Assembly (NCBI GenBank): GCA_944324555.1
Contig: CALUWU010000095.1
Location: 1-35,070 of the forward strand
Length of the DNA: 35,070 nucleotides
DNA from: an uncultured Desulfovibrio sp.
Lineage (GTDB): Bacteria; Desulfobacterota; Desulfovibrionia; Desulfovibrionales; Desulfovibrionaceae
Reading direction: 5' to 3'
Shown piece by piece: positions 1 through 8,329 of the stretch; positions within the stretch are counted from its first letter, which is position 1; each line of letters starts with the position of its first letter. Below the pieces are notes generated by a model that was not told the origin of the DNA, made no database searches, and was given only the letters and a program-made list of their open reading frames with translations. A program made the translations under genes and the position numbers.

Positions 1-143
1 CTCATGATGATGCCGATTTCGTCGGCGGGCCAGCCGTGTTCCAGCAGGTAGACGCCCAGAAACGGCCCGAGACCGTCGCGGACATCCGCCATGCCGAAAC
101 AGAGAAGCGAGAGAAAGGCGAGCGAACGGGTTTTGTTTTCCAT
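1..143 (-). CDS. MFS transporter, N-terminal fragment (cut by window edge)
   Basis: Only the first 47 codons lie inside the window; the rest continues beyond position 1. Translation from the ATG at 143 gives a short charged start followed by a hydrophobic first membrane segment (about residues 7-17). Then comes the stretch MADVRDGLGPFLGVYLLEHG. A DVRDGLGPF-like stretch after helix 1 and a following 'GW..DEIGIIM' segment are typical of a subgroup of major facilitator exporters. The substrate cannot be inferred. No clear Shine-Dalgarno is visible before this ATG. An in-frame ATG at 94 exists but would remove the first helix, so 143 is preferred. It reads in the same direction as the HD-GYP gene but is separated from it by 236 bases and a strong hairpin, so it is probably an independent unit. 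Confidence 0.6.
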   Translation of the reverse strand, partial: MENKTRSLAFLSLLCFGMADVRDGLGPFLGVYLLEHGWPADEIGIIM

Positions 144-294
144 GGACGAAAGCCGGGTATGGGTTGAGCGCGCGAGAACGGCGCGCGGGTTGCGCCCCGG
201 GGCGCGGCGCGGGAACGTGTGCGGCGCGCGGGGGCGTTCCGGGAAGAGCGGGGCCGGACGGGCGCCGGTCCGGCGGCGGGTTGGAGAACGCGCG

Positions 295-343
295 CGAGGG
301 GGAGGGGAATCCCTCGCGCGTGGAGGAAATCCCCTCCCCCTCG
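295..343 (-). terminator. 14-bp perfect hairpin downstream of the HD-GYP gene
   Basis: Positions 295-308 and 330-343 form a perfect 14-bp inverted repeat (CGAGGGGGAGGGGA and its complement) with a 21-base loop that can itself pair (CCTC with GAGG). It starts 37 bases beyond the stop of the HD-GYP gene, where transcription of the pyk-HD unit would end. There is no T-run on either side, so it is not a textbook intrinsic terminator. It may act with Rho or protect the 3' end. A second small repeat, CCGGAC/GTCCGG, lies at 254-273. Confidence 0.45.
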
Positions 344-379
344 GCGGAAGAAAGGAGAAAGAAGCCCGGAGGCCTTTTG

Positions 380-1426
380 TCAGGCGTTCTGCTGGAGGGA
401 GGCGTCGCCCTGTTCGAGGCTGGCGTCCATGTCCAGGAATTCTCCGAAGCTCTTGGCGGCCACGGCGCCGTTGAGCAGGCGGGTGAATTCGCCGTCGTAC
501 TTGTTGTCGGCGGCCAGCTCTCTGGCGGCCGCTTCCGGTTCCTTGCGGGCGGCGTAGGGACGATCGCAGATCATGGCCGAAAAGCTGTCCGCCACGGCGG
601 TGATGCGCGCCACGCGGGAAATCTGCTTGTCCTTGATATGCTGCGGATAGCCGCTGCCGTCCAGGCGTTCATGATGCTCGAAGCAGGCGCGGATCATTTC
701 TTCCGTCGCGCCGTCGAGCTTTTGCATGAGCTTGGCGCCGGCCAGGGCGTGCAGCTCCATCTTTTCGCGTTCTTCCGGCTTGAGCGGGCCTTTCTTGTTG
801 AGAATGAAGGGCGGGATCTTGCCCATGCCCACGTCGTGAACGAGCAGCGCGACGGCGATGCTGTCGAAGTCCTTGCGCCGCACTTCCTGCGTCGTCTGGA
901 GCCAGAGCCAGAGACCGATGCAGAAGGTATTGAGGGCGTGGCGTGGCGGTTCGTTCTTGCGGAAGAGGCGACGGCAGAAGCTGTTGATGCGGTGCTTGTC
1001 CTCGGAGATGTACTGCGTGACCACCAGCACGTCGGCGAACAGCGGGTCGAAGAAGGGGCGCACCGGCTGATCGTAGAAGTTGGCGTAGCGCATGGCAAGG
1101 GCGCGGATGCAGATATCCACGATTTCCGCTTCCTTGAGATTCTGATCCTGGAGGACGAGATCAAGCTGCTTGACGATGTGCCGCGAGTAGATGGGGTGAT
1201 CCGAACGGGACACGAACAGGCAGCCTTCGTCGCAGAGATTGGAGATTTCCTCGATCTTTTCGTTGCTCAGGCGTTCGCCCTTGCGGCTTACGGGCGCAAG
1301 AACGGCGATATCTTCGCGAAAGGCGAAGAGATCGACGGGATGGCGGTACTTGGGAAAGCTTTCGAGGATCTCGCGGCTGATCTGATAGTATTCTTCGTTG
1401 ATATTTTGGGGAACTGCACGACTCAT
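380..1426 (-). CDS. HD-GYP domain phosphodiesterase (cyclic-di-GMP turnover family)
   Basis: This is a 348-residue soluble protein with no signal peptide or membrane segment. The C-terminal half is an HD-GYP domain. The HD dyad is H197-D198 in VHDVGMGKIP, a metal-binding His is H226, HH is at 251-252, and the signature HHERLDGSGYP ends in GYP at 259-261. D280 lies in ITAVADSF. Members of this family hydrolyse cyclic di-GMP to GMP or the linear dinucleotide. All metal ligands I can recognise are present, so activity is plausible. The first ~160 residues match no domain I know and may be a sensory or partner-binding region. The start codon is 14 bases after the pyk stop on the same strand with only a weak SD (CTGGAT), suggesting translation coupled to pyk. 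A link between glycolytic flux and c-di-GMP would be inference. Confidence 0.85.
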   Translation of the reverse strand: MSRAVPQNINEEYYQISREILESFPKYRHPVDLFAFREDIAVLAPVSRKGERLSNEKIEEISNLCDEGCLFVSRSDHPIYSRHIVKQLDLVLQDQNLKEAEIVDICIRALAMRYANFYDQPVRPFFDPLFADVLVVTQYISEDKHRINSFCRRLFRKNEPPRHALNTFCIGLWLWLQTTQEVRRKDFDSIAVALLVHDVGMGKIPPFILNKKGPLKPEEREKMELHALAGAKLMQKLDGATEEMIRACFEHHERLDGSGYPQHIKDKQISRVARITAVADSFSAMICDRPYAARKEPEAAARELAADNKYDGEFTRLLNGAVAAKSFGEFLDMDASLEQGDASLQQNA

Positions 1427-1440
1427 TGATGTATCCAGGG

Positions 1441-2865
1441 TTATTTCCAGTAGATTTTGACGAGATTGGTGCCTCTGGGAGCGCTCTTGGAGGAACCGGT
1501 CTGCTGGCCTGCGGTAATGACGGCGCTTTCTCCGGGCGCGATGGCGTCGCAGTGCGCGACGAAGTTTTCCGCCCGCTCAAGATGGCTGCTGGTGGAGCGG
1601 GCGTCCACCTCGACGGGTACGACGCCCCAGGAGAAGTTGAGGCGCTTGATGGTGCAGGGGTCGGGGGTGAGCGCGTAGATATCCTGCGAGGGGCGGCAGC
1701 TGGAGAGCAGACGCGCGGAAGCGCCGCTGACGCTGTGGGCCACCAGCGCCGTGGCGTGGGCCTTGTCGGCCAGCAGGCAGGCGGAATAGGCCAGATATTC
1801 GGGGATGCCCTTTTCGGCCGCGGGTTCTTCCGCCTTGCGTCTTTCCAGAAGGAGCTTTTCCGCCTCGCCGGTGATGCGGCGCATGTAGCGCACGGTTTCC
1901 ACCGGGAAATTGCCCATGGCGGTTTCTTCCGACATCATGACGCAGTCGGCGCCGTCAAGCACGGCGTTGGCCACGTCCGTGGTTTCCGCGCGGGTGGGGG
2001 CGGGGCTGTTGACCATGGAAAGCAGCATCTGCGTGGCCACGATGACGGGCTTGGAAATGCTGTTGCAGGCCCGGATGATGCGCTTTTGCAGGGCGGGCAG
2101 CTTGGGCAGCGGGCATTCGACGCCGAGGTCGCCGCGGGCGACCATGATGATGTCGGTCTCCGCCAGGATTTCTTCCAGATTGTCCACGGCGCTCTGGCGT
2201 TCCAGCTTGACGACGACGGGCACGTCGCGGCCCGCGTCGGCAATGAGCTTCTTGGCTTCGCGCACGTCGTCGGCCGTCTGCACGTAGGAGATTGCCACGG
2301 CGTCCACGCCGAGGGCCAGCCCGTCGGCGAGGTCGCGCTTGTCCTTTTCCGTCAGGGCGCGAACCTTGGTGGCCTTGCCCGGCAGGGCCAGACCCTTGCG
2401 CGAGGTGACGATGCCGGAGTTGTTGGCTTCGAGCACGACGAGATCGTCGGCGCGGCGTTCCTGTACGGTGAATTGCAGGCCGCCGTCGGCGAGCACGAGG
2501 CAGTCGCCGCGTTCGAGCGTTTCAAGGATGACCGCGTGGTCAAAGGGCAGGAAGGGCAGTTCCTCGTTCTGGGGGCGCTGCGCGGTAAGGCCCAGCAGCA
2601 GGCGCATGCCCTTGGTCACCTGTATGGCGCCTTCTTCCACGACGCCAAGGCGGATCTTGGGGCCGGAGAGGTCCTGCATGATTGTGATGGGCTTGTTCAG
2701 CTCCTTTTCCACTTCGCGGATGTAGCCGATGATGGTCACGAAGTCGGACGCCGTGCCGTGAGAAAAGTTGAGGCGGAAGATGCTGACGCCTTCCTCGGCA
2801 AGTGCCCTGAGCTTTTCCTTGGTGTTGGACGCCGGGCCGATGGTAGCGACGATTTTAGTTTTCAT
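1441..2865 (-). CDS. pyk: Pyruvate kinase
   Basis: Transfers phosphate from phosphoenolpyruvate to ADP in the last step of glycolysis. The N-terminus MKTKIVATIGPAS is the family hallmark, followed by RLNFSHG. The catalytic lysine lies in VVKLERQSAVDNLEEIL, and the Mg/ADP site in MVARGDLGVE. The MMSEETAMGNFPVETV segment contains the conserved ETAxGxxP motif. A C-terminal allosteric domain completes a normal-length enzyme (474 residues). I chose the ATG at 2865 because it aligns with known N-termini and has GGAA seven bases upstream; an in-frame ATG at 2877 would add four residues but has no SD. The HD-GYP gene follows 14 bases downstream in the same orientation. pyk is divergent from the dcw cluster and occupies the place where mraZ often lies. 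No clear promoter could be picked from the very AT-rich upstream region. Confidence 0.95.
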   Translation of the reverse strand: MKTKIVATIGPASNTKEKLRALAEEGVSIFRLNFSHGTASDFVTIIGYIREVEKELNKPITIMQDLSGPKIRLGVVEEGAIQVTKGMRLLLGLTAQRPQNEELPFLPFDHAVILETLERGDCLVLADGGLQFTVQERRADDLVVLEANNSGIVTSRKGLALPGKATKVRALTEKDKRDLADGLALGVDAVAISYVQTADDVREAKKLIADAGRDVPVVVKLERQSAVDNLEEILAETDIIMVARGDLGVECPLPKLPALQKRIIRACNSISKPVIVATQMLLSMVNSPAPTRAETTDVANAVLDGADCVMMSEETAMGNFPVETVRYMRRITGEAEKLLLERRKAEEPAAEKGIPEYLAYSACLLADKAHATALVAHSVSGASARLLSSCRPSQDIYALTPDPCTIKRLNFSWGVVPVEVDARSTSSHLERAENFVAHCDAIAPGESAVITAGQQTGSSKSAPRGTNLVKIYWK

Positions 2866-2877
2866 TGGCAATTCCAT

Positions 2878-3261
2878 ATAAATAGAGGGATTTTTTCATG
2901 GTGTACAGGAAGACTCCGACTTTTGAAATACCTCTTCTGGCTGAACGGCATTTCGCGCTCTTTCTTTAGAGAATCTTTCTTTTTCAAGAATATTGCAAGA
3001 AGATTTATAGAGAAGATATAAACAAAAAATATTCAATAATATAAAATGGTAATAAAAATAAATCCGCGCAGCGCGCCTTGACATGCCCTTTCCCCTTGGG
3101 CATAAATGGGAGCCGGCGGGAGCTGACGGGCGCTGGCGGCGCCCCGCGCGAAGACCCGCGGGCCGCCCGCGGCGCGCGCCTCCCCTTTGCGTCCCCGTCG
3201 CGGGAAAACGGCGACGGGTCCTTTCGGACTGTCGCGCAAACCTGTTTTTTGGAATCGGTGC
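2878..3261. other. Divergent intergenic region between pyk and the dcw cluster
   Basis: This 384-base stretch has no convincing gene. Positions about 2985-3060 are strikingly AT-rich in an otherwise GC-rich window and probably hold the pyk promoter and UP-like elements, although no single -35/-10 pair stands out. Positions 3107-3261 are very GC-rich and would be the untranslated leader of rsmH. The leader has two hairpins: CCGCGGG/CCCGCGG at 3156-3172 and CCCGTCGC/GCGACGGG at 3194-3218. A T6 run at about 3245-3250 follows the second at a distance too large for an ordinary terminator. Confidence 0.6.
3078..3106 (+). promoter_or_regulatory. Predicted sigma-70 promoter of the dcw cluster
   Basis: A perfect -35 box TTGACA (3078-3083) is followed after exactly 17 bases by CATAAA (3101-3106), a 4/6 match to the -10 consensus. 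The predicted start near 3113 leaves a leader of about 150 bases before rsmH. It lies just downstream of an AT-rich block that could serve as an UP element. It is the only promoter-like sequence I recognise ahead of the cluster up to ftsA; internal promoters cannot be excluded. Confidence 0.65.
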
Positions 3262-4299
3262 ATGGCGCAGTTTCACGCTTCTGAACGCGCCGTCGCTTCC
3301 GCGCCCGAAGGCGGCGGAATCGGCGGCGATCCCTGTCGTCCCCGGCATATCCCCGTCCTGCTGCACGAAACGCTCGAAGCCCTTGTTCCCGCCCTGCGGG
3401 GTGAGGGCGCGCGCTATCTTGACGGCACGCTGGGGCTTGGCGGTCATGCCGCCGCGATCATGGCGGCGGCCGCGCCCTCGGCGCGGCTCTGCGGTCTCGA
3501 TCGCGACGAGCAGGCGCTGGAGCTGGCGCGCGCCGCGCTTGCGCCGCTCGGCGAGCGCGCGCATCTCTTTCATCTTTGCTACGGCGACTTTGAAGAAGCG
3601 CTTGACAGCCTCGGATGGGATCGCATCGACGCCGCGCTCATTGATATCGGCGTGTCCTCCCTTCAGCTGGACGAGGCCGGGCGCGGTTTCAGTTTCAACA
3701 GCGACGGCCCCTTGGACATGCGCATGGATCAGGGGTCGGGGCGCCCTTCCGCCCGGCACTGGGTCAACAGGGAGAGCTTCGCGACCCTGAAGGAATGCAT
3801 CGCCACGCTGGGAGAAGAGCCGCAGGCCGGGCGCATTGCCCGCGCCATTGTCGACGCCCGGCAGAAGGCGCCCATCGAGACGACCCTGCAGCTTGCCCAT
3901 ATTGTGGAGCGGGCCTATCCGCCCGCCTGGCGGGCCAAGGCGCGCCGGCACCCGGCGACGCGCACCTTTCAGGCGCTGCGCATGGCCGTCAATGACGAAC
4001 TGGGCGAATTGCGCCGTTTCCTCGACGCCGTTCTCGGGCGGTTGCGCGTCGGCGGACGCCTGGCCGTCATCACCTTTCATTCTCTGGAAGATCGCATGGT
4101 GAAGCAGTCCATGCGGCATTGGGCCGAGGGCTGTCGCTGCCCCCGCCACGTGCCGCGTTGCGTGTGCGGGCATACGCCGGAAGTGCGCCTGCTCCACAAG
4201 AAGCCCCTGACGGCGGGCGAGAGCGAGCTGGCGGCCAATCCCCGTTCCGGCTGCGCCAAGCTGCGCGCCGTGGAAAAGATCGCGGAGGCCGTTTCCTGA
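3262..4299 (+). CDS. rsmH: 16S rRNA (cytosine1402-N4)-methyltransferase RsmH (MraW)
   Basis: Uses S-adenosylmethionine to methylate N4 of C1402 in the ribosomal P site. The protein (345 residues) shows HIPVLLHETLEAL near the N-terminus, the SAM-binding loop DGTLGLGGHA, GLDRDE, and the family signature DIGVSSLQLDEAGRGFSF followed by DGPLDMRMD. Near the C-terminus are VITFHSLEDRMVK and a cysteine-rich stretch (CRCPRHVPRCVC). The start at 3262 gives a ~25-residue lead before the conserved HIPVLL, slightly longer than usual; the SD (GGAAT) is weak. The frame is open further upstream, but the initiation codon there is TTG and lies in the GC-rich leader. It is the first gene of the dcw cluster, and its TGA overlaps the ftsL ATG (TGATG). 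Confidence 0.95.
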   Translation: MAQFHASERAVASAPEGGGIGGDPCRPRHIPVLLHETLEALVPALRGEGARYLDGTLGLGGHAAAIMAAAAPSARLCGLDRDEQALELARAALAPLGERAHLFHLCYGDFEEALDSLGWDRIDAALIDIGVSSLQLDEAGRGFSFNSDGPLDMRMDQGSGRPSARHWVNRESFATLKECIATLGEEPQAGRIARAIVDARQKAPIETTLQLAHIVERAYPPAWRAKARRHPATRTFQALRMAVNDELGELRRFLDAVLGRLRVGGRLAVITFHSLEDRMVKQSMRHWAEGCRCPRHVPRCVCGHTPEVRLLHKKPLTAGESELAANPRSGCAKLRAVEKIAEAVS

Positions 4300-4589
4300 T
4301 GGCCAGGGGCGGGCGCGGCGGCAAGGGCTGGCTCCTGCTTCTGGCGGGGGGGCTGCTGAGCTGCATGACCATGAGTCTGGTGCTGGTTTGGTGCAATATT
4401 GAACGCACGGACACGACCTATTTCATCAACGCCGAGCTGAACACGCTGCGCGAACGGCGTTCCCTGCGCGCCAAGCTCGAAGTGGAGCGGGAGCGGCTGC
4501 TTTCGCCCTACGAGCTGCGTCTCAAGGCCGCGAAGCTGGGCCTCGGCGAACCCAAGCCGGGGCAGGTGCGCCGCATGGGCGAAAAGTAG
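4299..4589 (+). CDS. ftsL: Cell-division protein FtsL-like (small bitopic coiled-coil protein)
   Basis: A 96-residue protein with a short basic cytoplasmic tail, one membrane segment (about residues 10-32, LLLLAGGLLSCMTMSLVLVW), then a helical segment rich in Leu, Glu and Arg (ELNTLRERRSLRAKLEVERE) suited to a coiled coil. The ending ELRLKAAKLGL...PGQVRRM resembles FtsL/DivIC proteins. FtsL joins FtsQ and FtsB and activates FtsW-FtsI at the septum. Sequence conservation in this family is poor, so the name rests on size, topology and position between rsmH and ftsI. GGAGG lies 10 bases before the ATG, and the ATG overlaps the rsmH stop. The next 112 bases to ftsI are GC-rich with a small hairpin (CGGATCG/CGATCCG, 4628-4645). 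Confidence 0.8.
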   Translation: MARGGRGGKGWLLLLAGGLLSCMTMSLVLVWCNIERTDTTYFINAELNTLRERRSLRAKLEVERERLLSPYELRLKAAKLGLGEPKPGQVRRMGEK

Positions 4590-4701
4590 ACGTCCTTTCG
4601 GCAACGGCCTTCGCCGCCGCGGGAGCGCGGATCGGCCGCGATCCGTCGCGGGCCGCCCGCCGGCCGTCCGGCGTTCTTTTCTCGACGAGCAGGGAGTGGT
4701 T

Positions 4702-6861
4702 ATGTTCAAGCTTCCCTCATGGCGCGGATCGCGCAAGCGCAACCGCAACAAGCCGGTTTCCGCGCCGGTCAGGACCGCCCCCAGCAAGCTGTTGGACGGC
4801 CGTCAGGGCGACGCGGACAAGCCCGGCATCCGCAGGCGCCTGTTCGGCGGGCTTTTTGACGGGGTGGACTGGGGGCGCGCGCGCATCAATCTGGTTGTGG
4901 CGCTCTTCTGCTTCTTCTGGCTCGCCCTCTGGGGCCGCGCCTGGTACCTGCAGATGATAGCCGGGCCGCATCTGGCCAACAGGGCCGAGCGGCAGCATAC
5001 GGCCACGGAACTGGTGGCGGGCCGGCGCGGCATGATTCTGGATCGCAACGGGCAGGTGCTGGCGCGCAGCGTCGAAGCCTTGTCCGTCTATGCGAACCCG
5101 CAGGAAATAAAAGATTTTCTGAAAATGGCCAATACGCTCGGGCCGATTCTCGGGCAGGAGCCGCAGAAGCTTTACGATGAGCTGTCGCGCTCCCGGCGCC
5201 GCTTTGTCTGGCTCAAGCGCAAGGTGGACGACAAGACCGCCGAGGCCGTCCGCAAGGCGGGCATCGAGGGAATCGGCCTCTCCAAGGAGTTTGATCGCGT
5301 CTATCCCTTCACCCACATGGCCGGGCAGCTCCTCGGTTTCGTGGGGCTTGACGACAAGGGGCTCGAAGGCCTTGAACGATCGCTGGAGGCGCGGCTGGGC
5401 AGCATTCCCGCCAGACGCGTCGTGCAGCGCGACGCCATGGGCCGCCGCTTCTATCTGGACGAGGAAGGCAACGCCGCGCCGCGCGGCGAGGACGTGACCC
5501 TGACGCTGGACGCCCAGATACAGTTCATTGCCGAAGACGCCGTGGCCGCCGTGGCGAAGGAGTACGACGCCCGCTGGTCCGGGGCGCTGGTGGTGGACGT
5601 GCCCACGGGCGAGATTCTGGCCTGGGCGCAATATCCGTTTTTCAATCCCAATACCTACAGGGATTCCAGCCCGGCCATCTATCGCAACAGGCTCGCCGCC
5701 GACGCCCTTGAACCCGGCTCCACCTTCAAGCCCTTCGTCATCGCCGCGGCCCTGCAGGAAGGCAAGATCACGCCGACGACGCCCATCGACTGCGAAAACG
5801 GCCGGTGGGAGACCAAGCGCTTTTCCATTCGCGACACGTCGGTGCAGGGAGTGATCACGGCCAGCAAGGTTCTGCGCTATTCCTCCAATATCGGCATGGC
5901 GAAAATCGGTCTGGAGCTGGGATCGCGCGTCTTTCACGACTACCTGAGAAAGCTGGGCTTCGGCGAGCGGACCTCGGTTCCCGTCTCGGAAAGCCGAGGC
6001 ATCCTGCGGCCCGCGCGCGACTGGAGCGAGGTGGACATCATGTCCACGGCCTTTGGGCAGAGTATTTCCGTTACCTGCCTGCAAATGGCGCAGGCCTATC
6101 TGACGCTGCTCAACAACGGCGTCTACAAGCCGCTGCGCCTGCTGCGCGACAACGGCGCCGTGCAGGAAACCTATCAGCGCGTCTTCAACGAGCGCGTCTG
6201 CAAGCAGGTCATGGAAATGATGCGGGACGTGGTCGAGGCCAAGGACGGCACCGGACGCCGCGCGCGCATCGAGGGCGTGGAAGTGGGCGGCAAGACGGGC
6301 ACGGCCCAGAAGGCCGACCACCGCACCGGCGAATACGGCTCAAAGCGTTCGGCCTCCTTCGCGGGCTTCGTGCCGGCCAGCCGGCCGCGCTATCTGATTT
6401 TCGTCATGGTGGACGAACCGACGCGCAACCAGTACGGCGGCGTCGTGGCCGCCGCGGCCTTCCGCGAAATCGCCTCGCGCGCGCTGACCTGGAGCGGCGC
6501 GCTCGGCGCGGCGGAGCAGGAAAAGCGGCAGGAAGAGACGCGCCCCGCGGCGACGGGGCGGCAGCGCGGCCTGAAGGTTTCGCGCGAGGACGTGCCCTAC
6601 ATGGCGGAAAACGACGACGCGGCCTCGTCTTCCGGGTCCGGCATGCGCCTGCCCGGCCACCTGAGCCGCGCCTCCAGCAAGGTGCCCGACGTCAAGGGCA
6701 AGTCCGTGCGCTATGCGGTCGAGCTGTTCGCGCGCGCCGGCATCGTGCCGGAAATCAAGGGGAGCGGAACGCATGTCGTGAGGCAGAGTCCGCAGCCGGG
6801 CACGCCGTGGCCTGAGGAAGGCAAGGCGGCATCCTACATTCTGTGGCTTTCGGAGAAATAG
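4702..6861 (+). CDS. ftsI: Septal peptidoglycan transpeptidase FtsI (PBP3-like) with C-terminal PASTA domain
   Basis: Class B penicillin-binding protein that cross-links septal peptidoglycan together with the glycosyltransferase FtsW. The 719-residue protein has a basic cytoplasmic tail, one membrane anchor (about residues 60-80, NLVVALFCFFWLALW) and a dimerisation domain starting around RRGMILDRNGQVLA. The transpeptidase motifs follow in order: S340-T-F-K (nucleophile), S394-S-N, and K531-T-G. After a charged linker (about 600-650) comes a single PASTA domain starting at VPDVKGKSVRYAVELF and ending at the C-terminus. PASTA is common on PBP2x/SpoVD but absent from E. coli FtsI. The ATG at 4702 is preferred over a GTG six bases upstream because that GTG lies against the SD AGGGAG (4691-4696). 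It is directly followed by murE, one base away. Confidence 0.95.
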   Translation: MFKLPSWRGSRKRNRNKPVSAPVRTAPSKLLDGRQGDADKPGIRRRLFGGLFDGVDWGRARINLVVALFCFFWLALWGRAWYLQMIAGPHLANRAERQHTATELVAGRRGMILDRNGQVLARSVEALSVYANPQEIKDFLKMANTLGPILGQEPQKLYDELSRSRRRFVWLKRKVDDKTAEAVRKAGIEGIGLSKEFDRVYPFTHMAGQLLGFVGLDDKGLEGLERSLEARLGSIPARRVVQRDAMGRRFYLDEEGNAAPRGEDVTLTLDAQIQFIAEDAVAAVAKEYDARWSGALVVDVPTGEILAWAQYPFFNPNTYRDSSPAIYRNRLAADALEPGSTFKPFVIAAALQEGKITPTTPIDCENGRWETKRFSIRDTSVQGVITASKVLRYSSNIGMAKIGLELGSRVFHDYLRKLGFGERTSVPVSESRGILRPARDWSEVDIMSTAFGQSISVTCLQMAQAYLTLLNNGVYKPLRLLRDNGAVQETYQRVFNERVCKQVMEMMRDVVEAKDGTGRRARIEGVEVGGKTGTAQKADHRTGEYGSKRSASFAGFVPASRPRYLIFVMVDEPTRNQYGGVVAAAAFREIASRALTWSGALGAAEQEKRQEETRPAATGRQRGLKVSREDVPYMAENDDAASSSGSGMRLPGHLSRASSKVPDVKGKSVRYAVELFARAGIVPEIKGSGTHVVRQSPQPGTPWPEEGKAASYILWLSEK

Positions 6862-6862
6862 C

Positions 6863-8329
6863 ATGGAACAGGCATTGGCAGCTCTCTTGGAAGATGTGCG
6901 CGCCGGGCGCGCCGAAGTTCGGGCCGATTCGCGGGAGGTGGGCGCCGGCGACGTCTTTGTCGCCGTTCCCGGCGCCAGCGAGGACGGCGCCCGCTTTGTG
7001 CCCGCCGCCGTGGAAGCCGGCGCGGCCGCCGTGGTGTGCCGTCCCGAAGTCGCGGCGGCCGCAAGGGCGGCCGCGGAAGCCGCCGGGCGCGCCTGCGCGG
7101 TCGCGCCCTGCGAGGACCCGCGGGAGGCCCTCTGGCGGCTGGCGCAGGCCCGTTTCCATACGGACGAACTGCCGCTGACCGTGCTGGGCGTGACCGGCAC
7201 CAACGGCAAGACGACCTGCGCCTATCTGCTGGAGCATCTCTTTTCCCGGCTCGGCCGCAGGACGGGCGTTCTCGGCACGGTGAGCTACCGCTGGCCCGGC
7301 CACTGCGAAAGCGCGCCCCTGACCACGCCCGGGCCGCTGGCCGTCCATTCCATGCTGGCCGCCATGAGCGCCGCGGGCGCCGGCACGGCGATCATGGAAG
7401 TCTCGTCCCATGCGCTGGAACAGCAGCGCGTGGGCGGCGTGCCCTTTGCCGGGGCGCTGTTTACCAATCTGACGCAGGATCATCTTGATTTTCACCCCGA
7501 CATGCTTTCCTACTTCAAGGCCAAGGCGCGCCTTTTCCTTGAGGCGCCGCGCGCCGACAAGGCCATGGCCGTCAACGCCGACGACGAATGGGGGCGGCGC
7601 CTGCTGGAGCTCCTGCCCTCGGCCCTGTCCTACGGGCTGCGCGAGGCGCTGCCCGGGCGGCGGCATCTGCGCGGCGAGCTGCTGTCCGCCGACACGGACG
7701 GCTGCCGTCTGCGGATGACGCTGGGCAAGGAGGAATGGGAGCTGCACAGCCCGCTGGTCGGCGCGTTCAACGCCGCCAATCTGCTGGGCGTGCAGGCGCT
7801 TGCGCTGGAACTGGGGCTGAAGCCGGATCAGCTGACGGCCCTGGCCGAATTTACGGGCGTGTGCGGCCGGCTGGAGCGCGTGCCCAATCCGCGGGGGCTG
7901 CACGTGTTCGTGGACTACGCGCATACGCCCGACGCGCTGATCAATGTTCTCAAGGCCTTGCGCGGCGCGGGCTTCCGGCGTATCGTCGCCGTTTTCGGCT
8001 GCGGCGGCAATCGCGACCGTACCAAGCGGCCCCTCATGGGGCAGGCTGTGGCCCGCTATGCCGACGTGGCCGTGCTGACTTCGGACAATCCCCGCTTTGA
8101 AGACCCGGAAGCCATCCTGCGCGACGTGCTGCCCGGGCTGGCGGAGGCACGGGAGACCGTGGTCGAGGTCGATCGCCGCGCGGCGACGGCCCGGGGGCTG
8201 GAGCTGCTCGGGCCCGACGACGCGCTGCTCATCGCGGGCAAGGGGCATGAGGATTATCAGATTATTCAGGGCGTGAAGCACCATTACAGCGATCAGGAAG
8301 TGGTAAGGGAGCTCTTGGGGTGCGCGTAA
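6863..8329 (+). CDS. murE: UDP-MurNAc-L-Ala-D-Glu:meso-diaminopimelate ligase MurE
   Basis: Adds the third amino acid to the peptidoglycan precursor in the cytoplasm. The 488-residue protein has the N-terminal uridine-nucleotide domain (DSREVGAGDVFVAVPGA), the P-loop GVTGTNGKTT, and central-domain motifs such as TTPGPLAVH and EVSSHAL. The C-terminal domain has FVDYAHTPDAL and GCGGNRDRTKRPLMG. The DNPR motif (TSDNPRFEDP) is the signature of meso-DAP-specific rather than lysine-specific MurE. LLIAGKGHEDYQI is near the end. The length is normal. CGGAG precedes the ATG at suitable spacing and the gene is one base from the ftsI stop. Its end overlaps murF by ten bases. Confidence 0.97.
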   Translation: MEQALAALLEDVRAGRAEVRADSREVGAGDVFVAVPGASEDGARFVPAAVEAGAAAVVCRPEVAAAARAAAEAAGRACAVAPCEDPREALWRLAQARFHTDELPLTVLGVTGTNGKTTCAYLLEHLFSRLGRRTGVLGTVSYRWPGHCESAPLTTPGPLAVHSMLAAMSAAGAGTAIMEVSSHALEQQRVGGVPFAGALFTNLTQDHLDFHPDMLSYFKAKARLFLEAPRADKAMAVNADDEWGRRLLELLPSALSYGLREALPGRRHLRGELLSADTDGCRLRMTLGKEEWELHSPLVGAFNAANLLGVQALALELGLKPDQLTALAEFTGVCGRLERVPNPRGLHVFVDYAHTPDALINVLKALRGAGFRRIVAVFGCGGNRDRTKRPLMGQAVARYADVAVLTSDNPRFEDPEAILRDVLPGLAEARETVVEVDRRAATARGLELLGPDDALLIAGKGHEDYQIIQGVKHHYSDQEVVRELLGCA

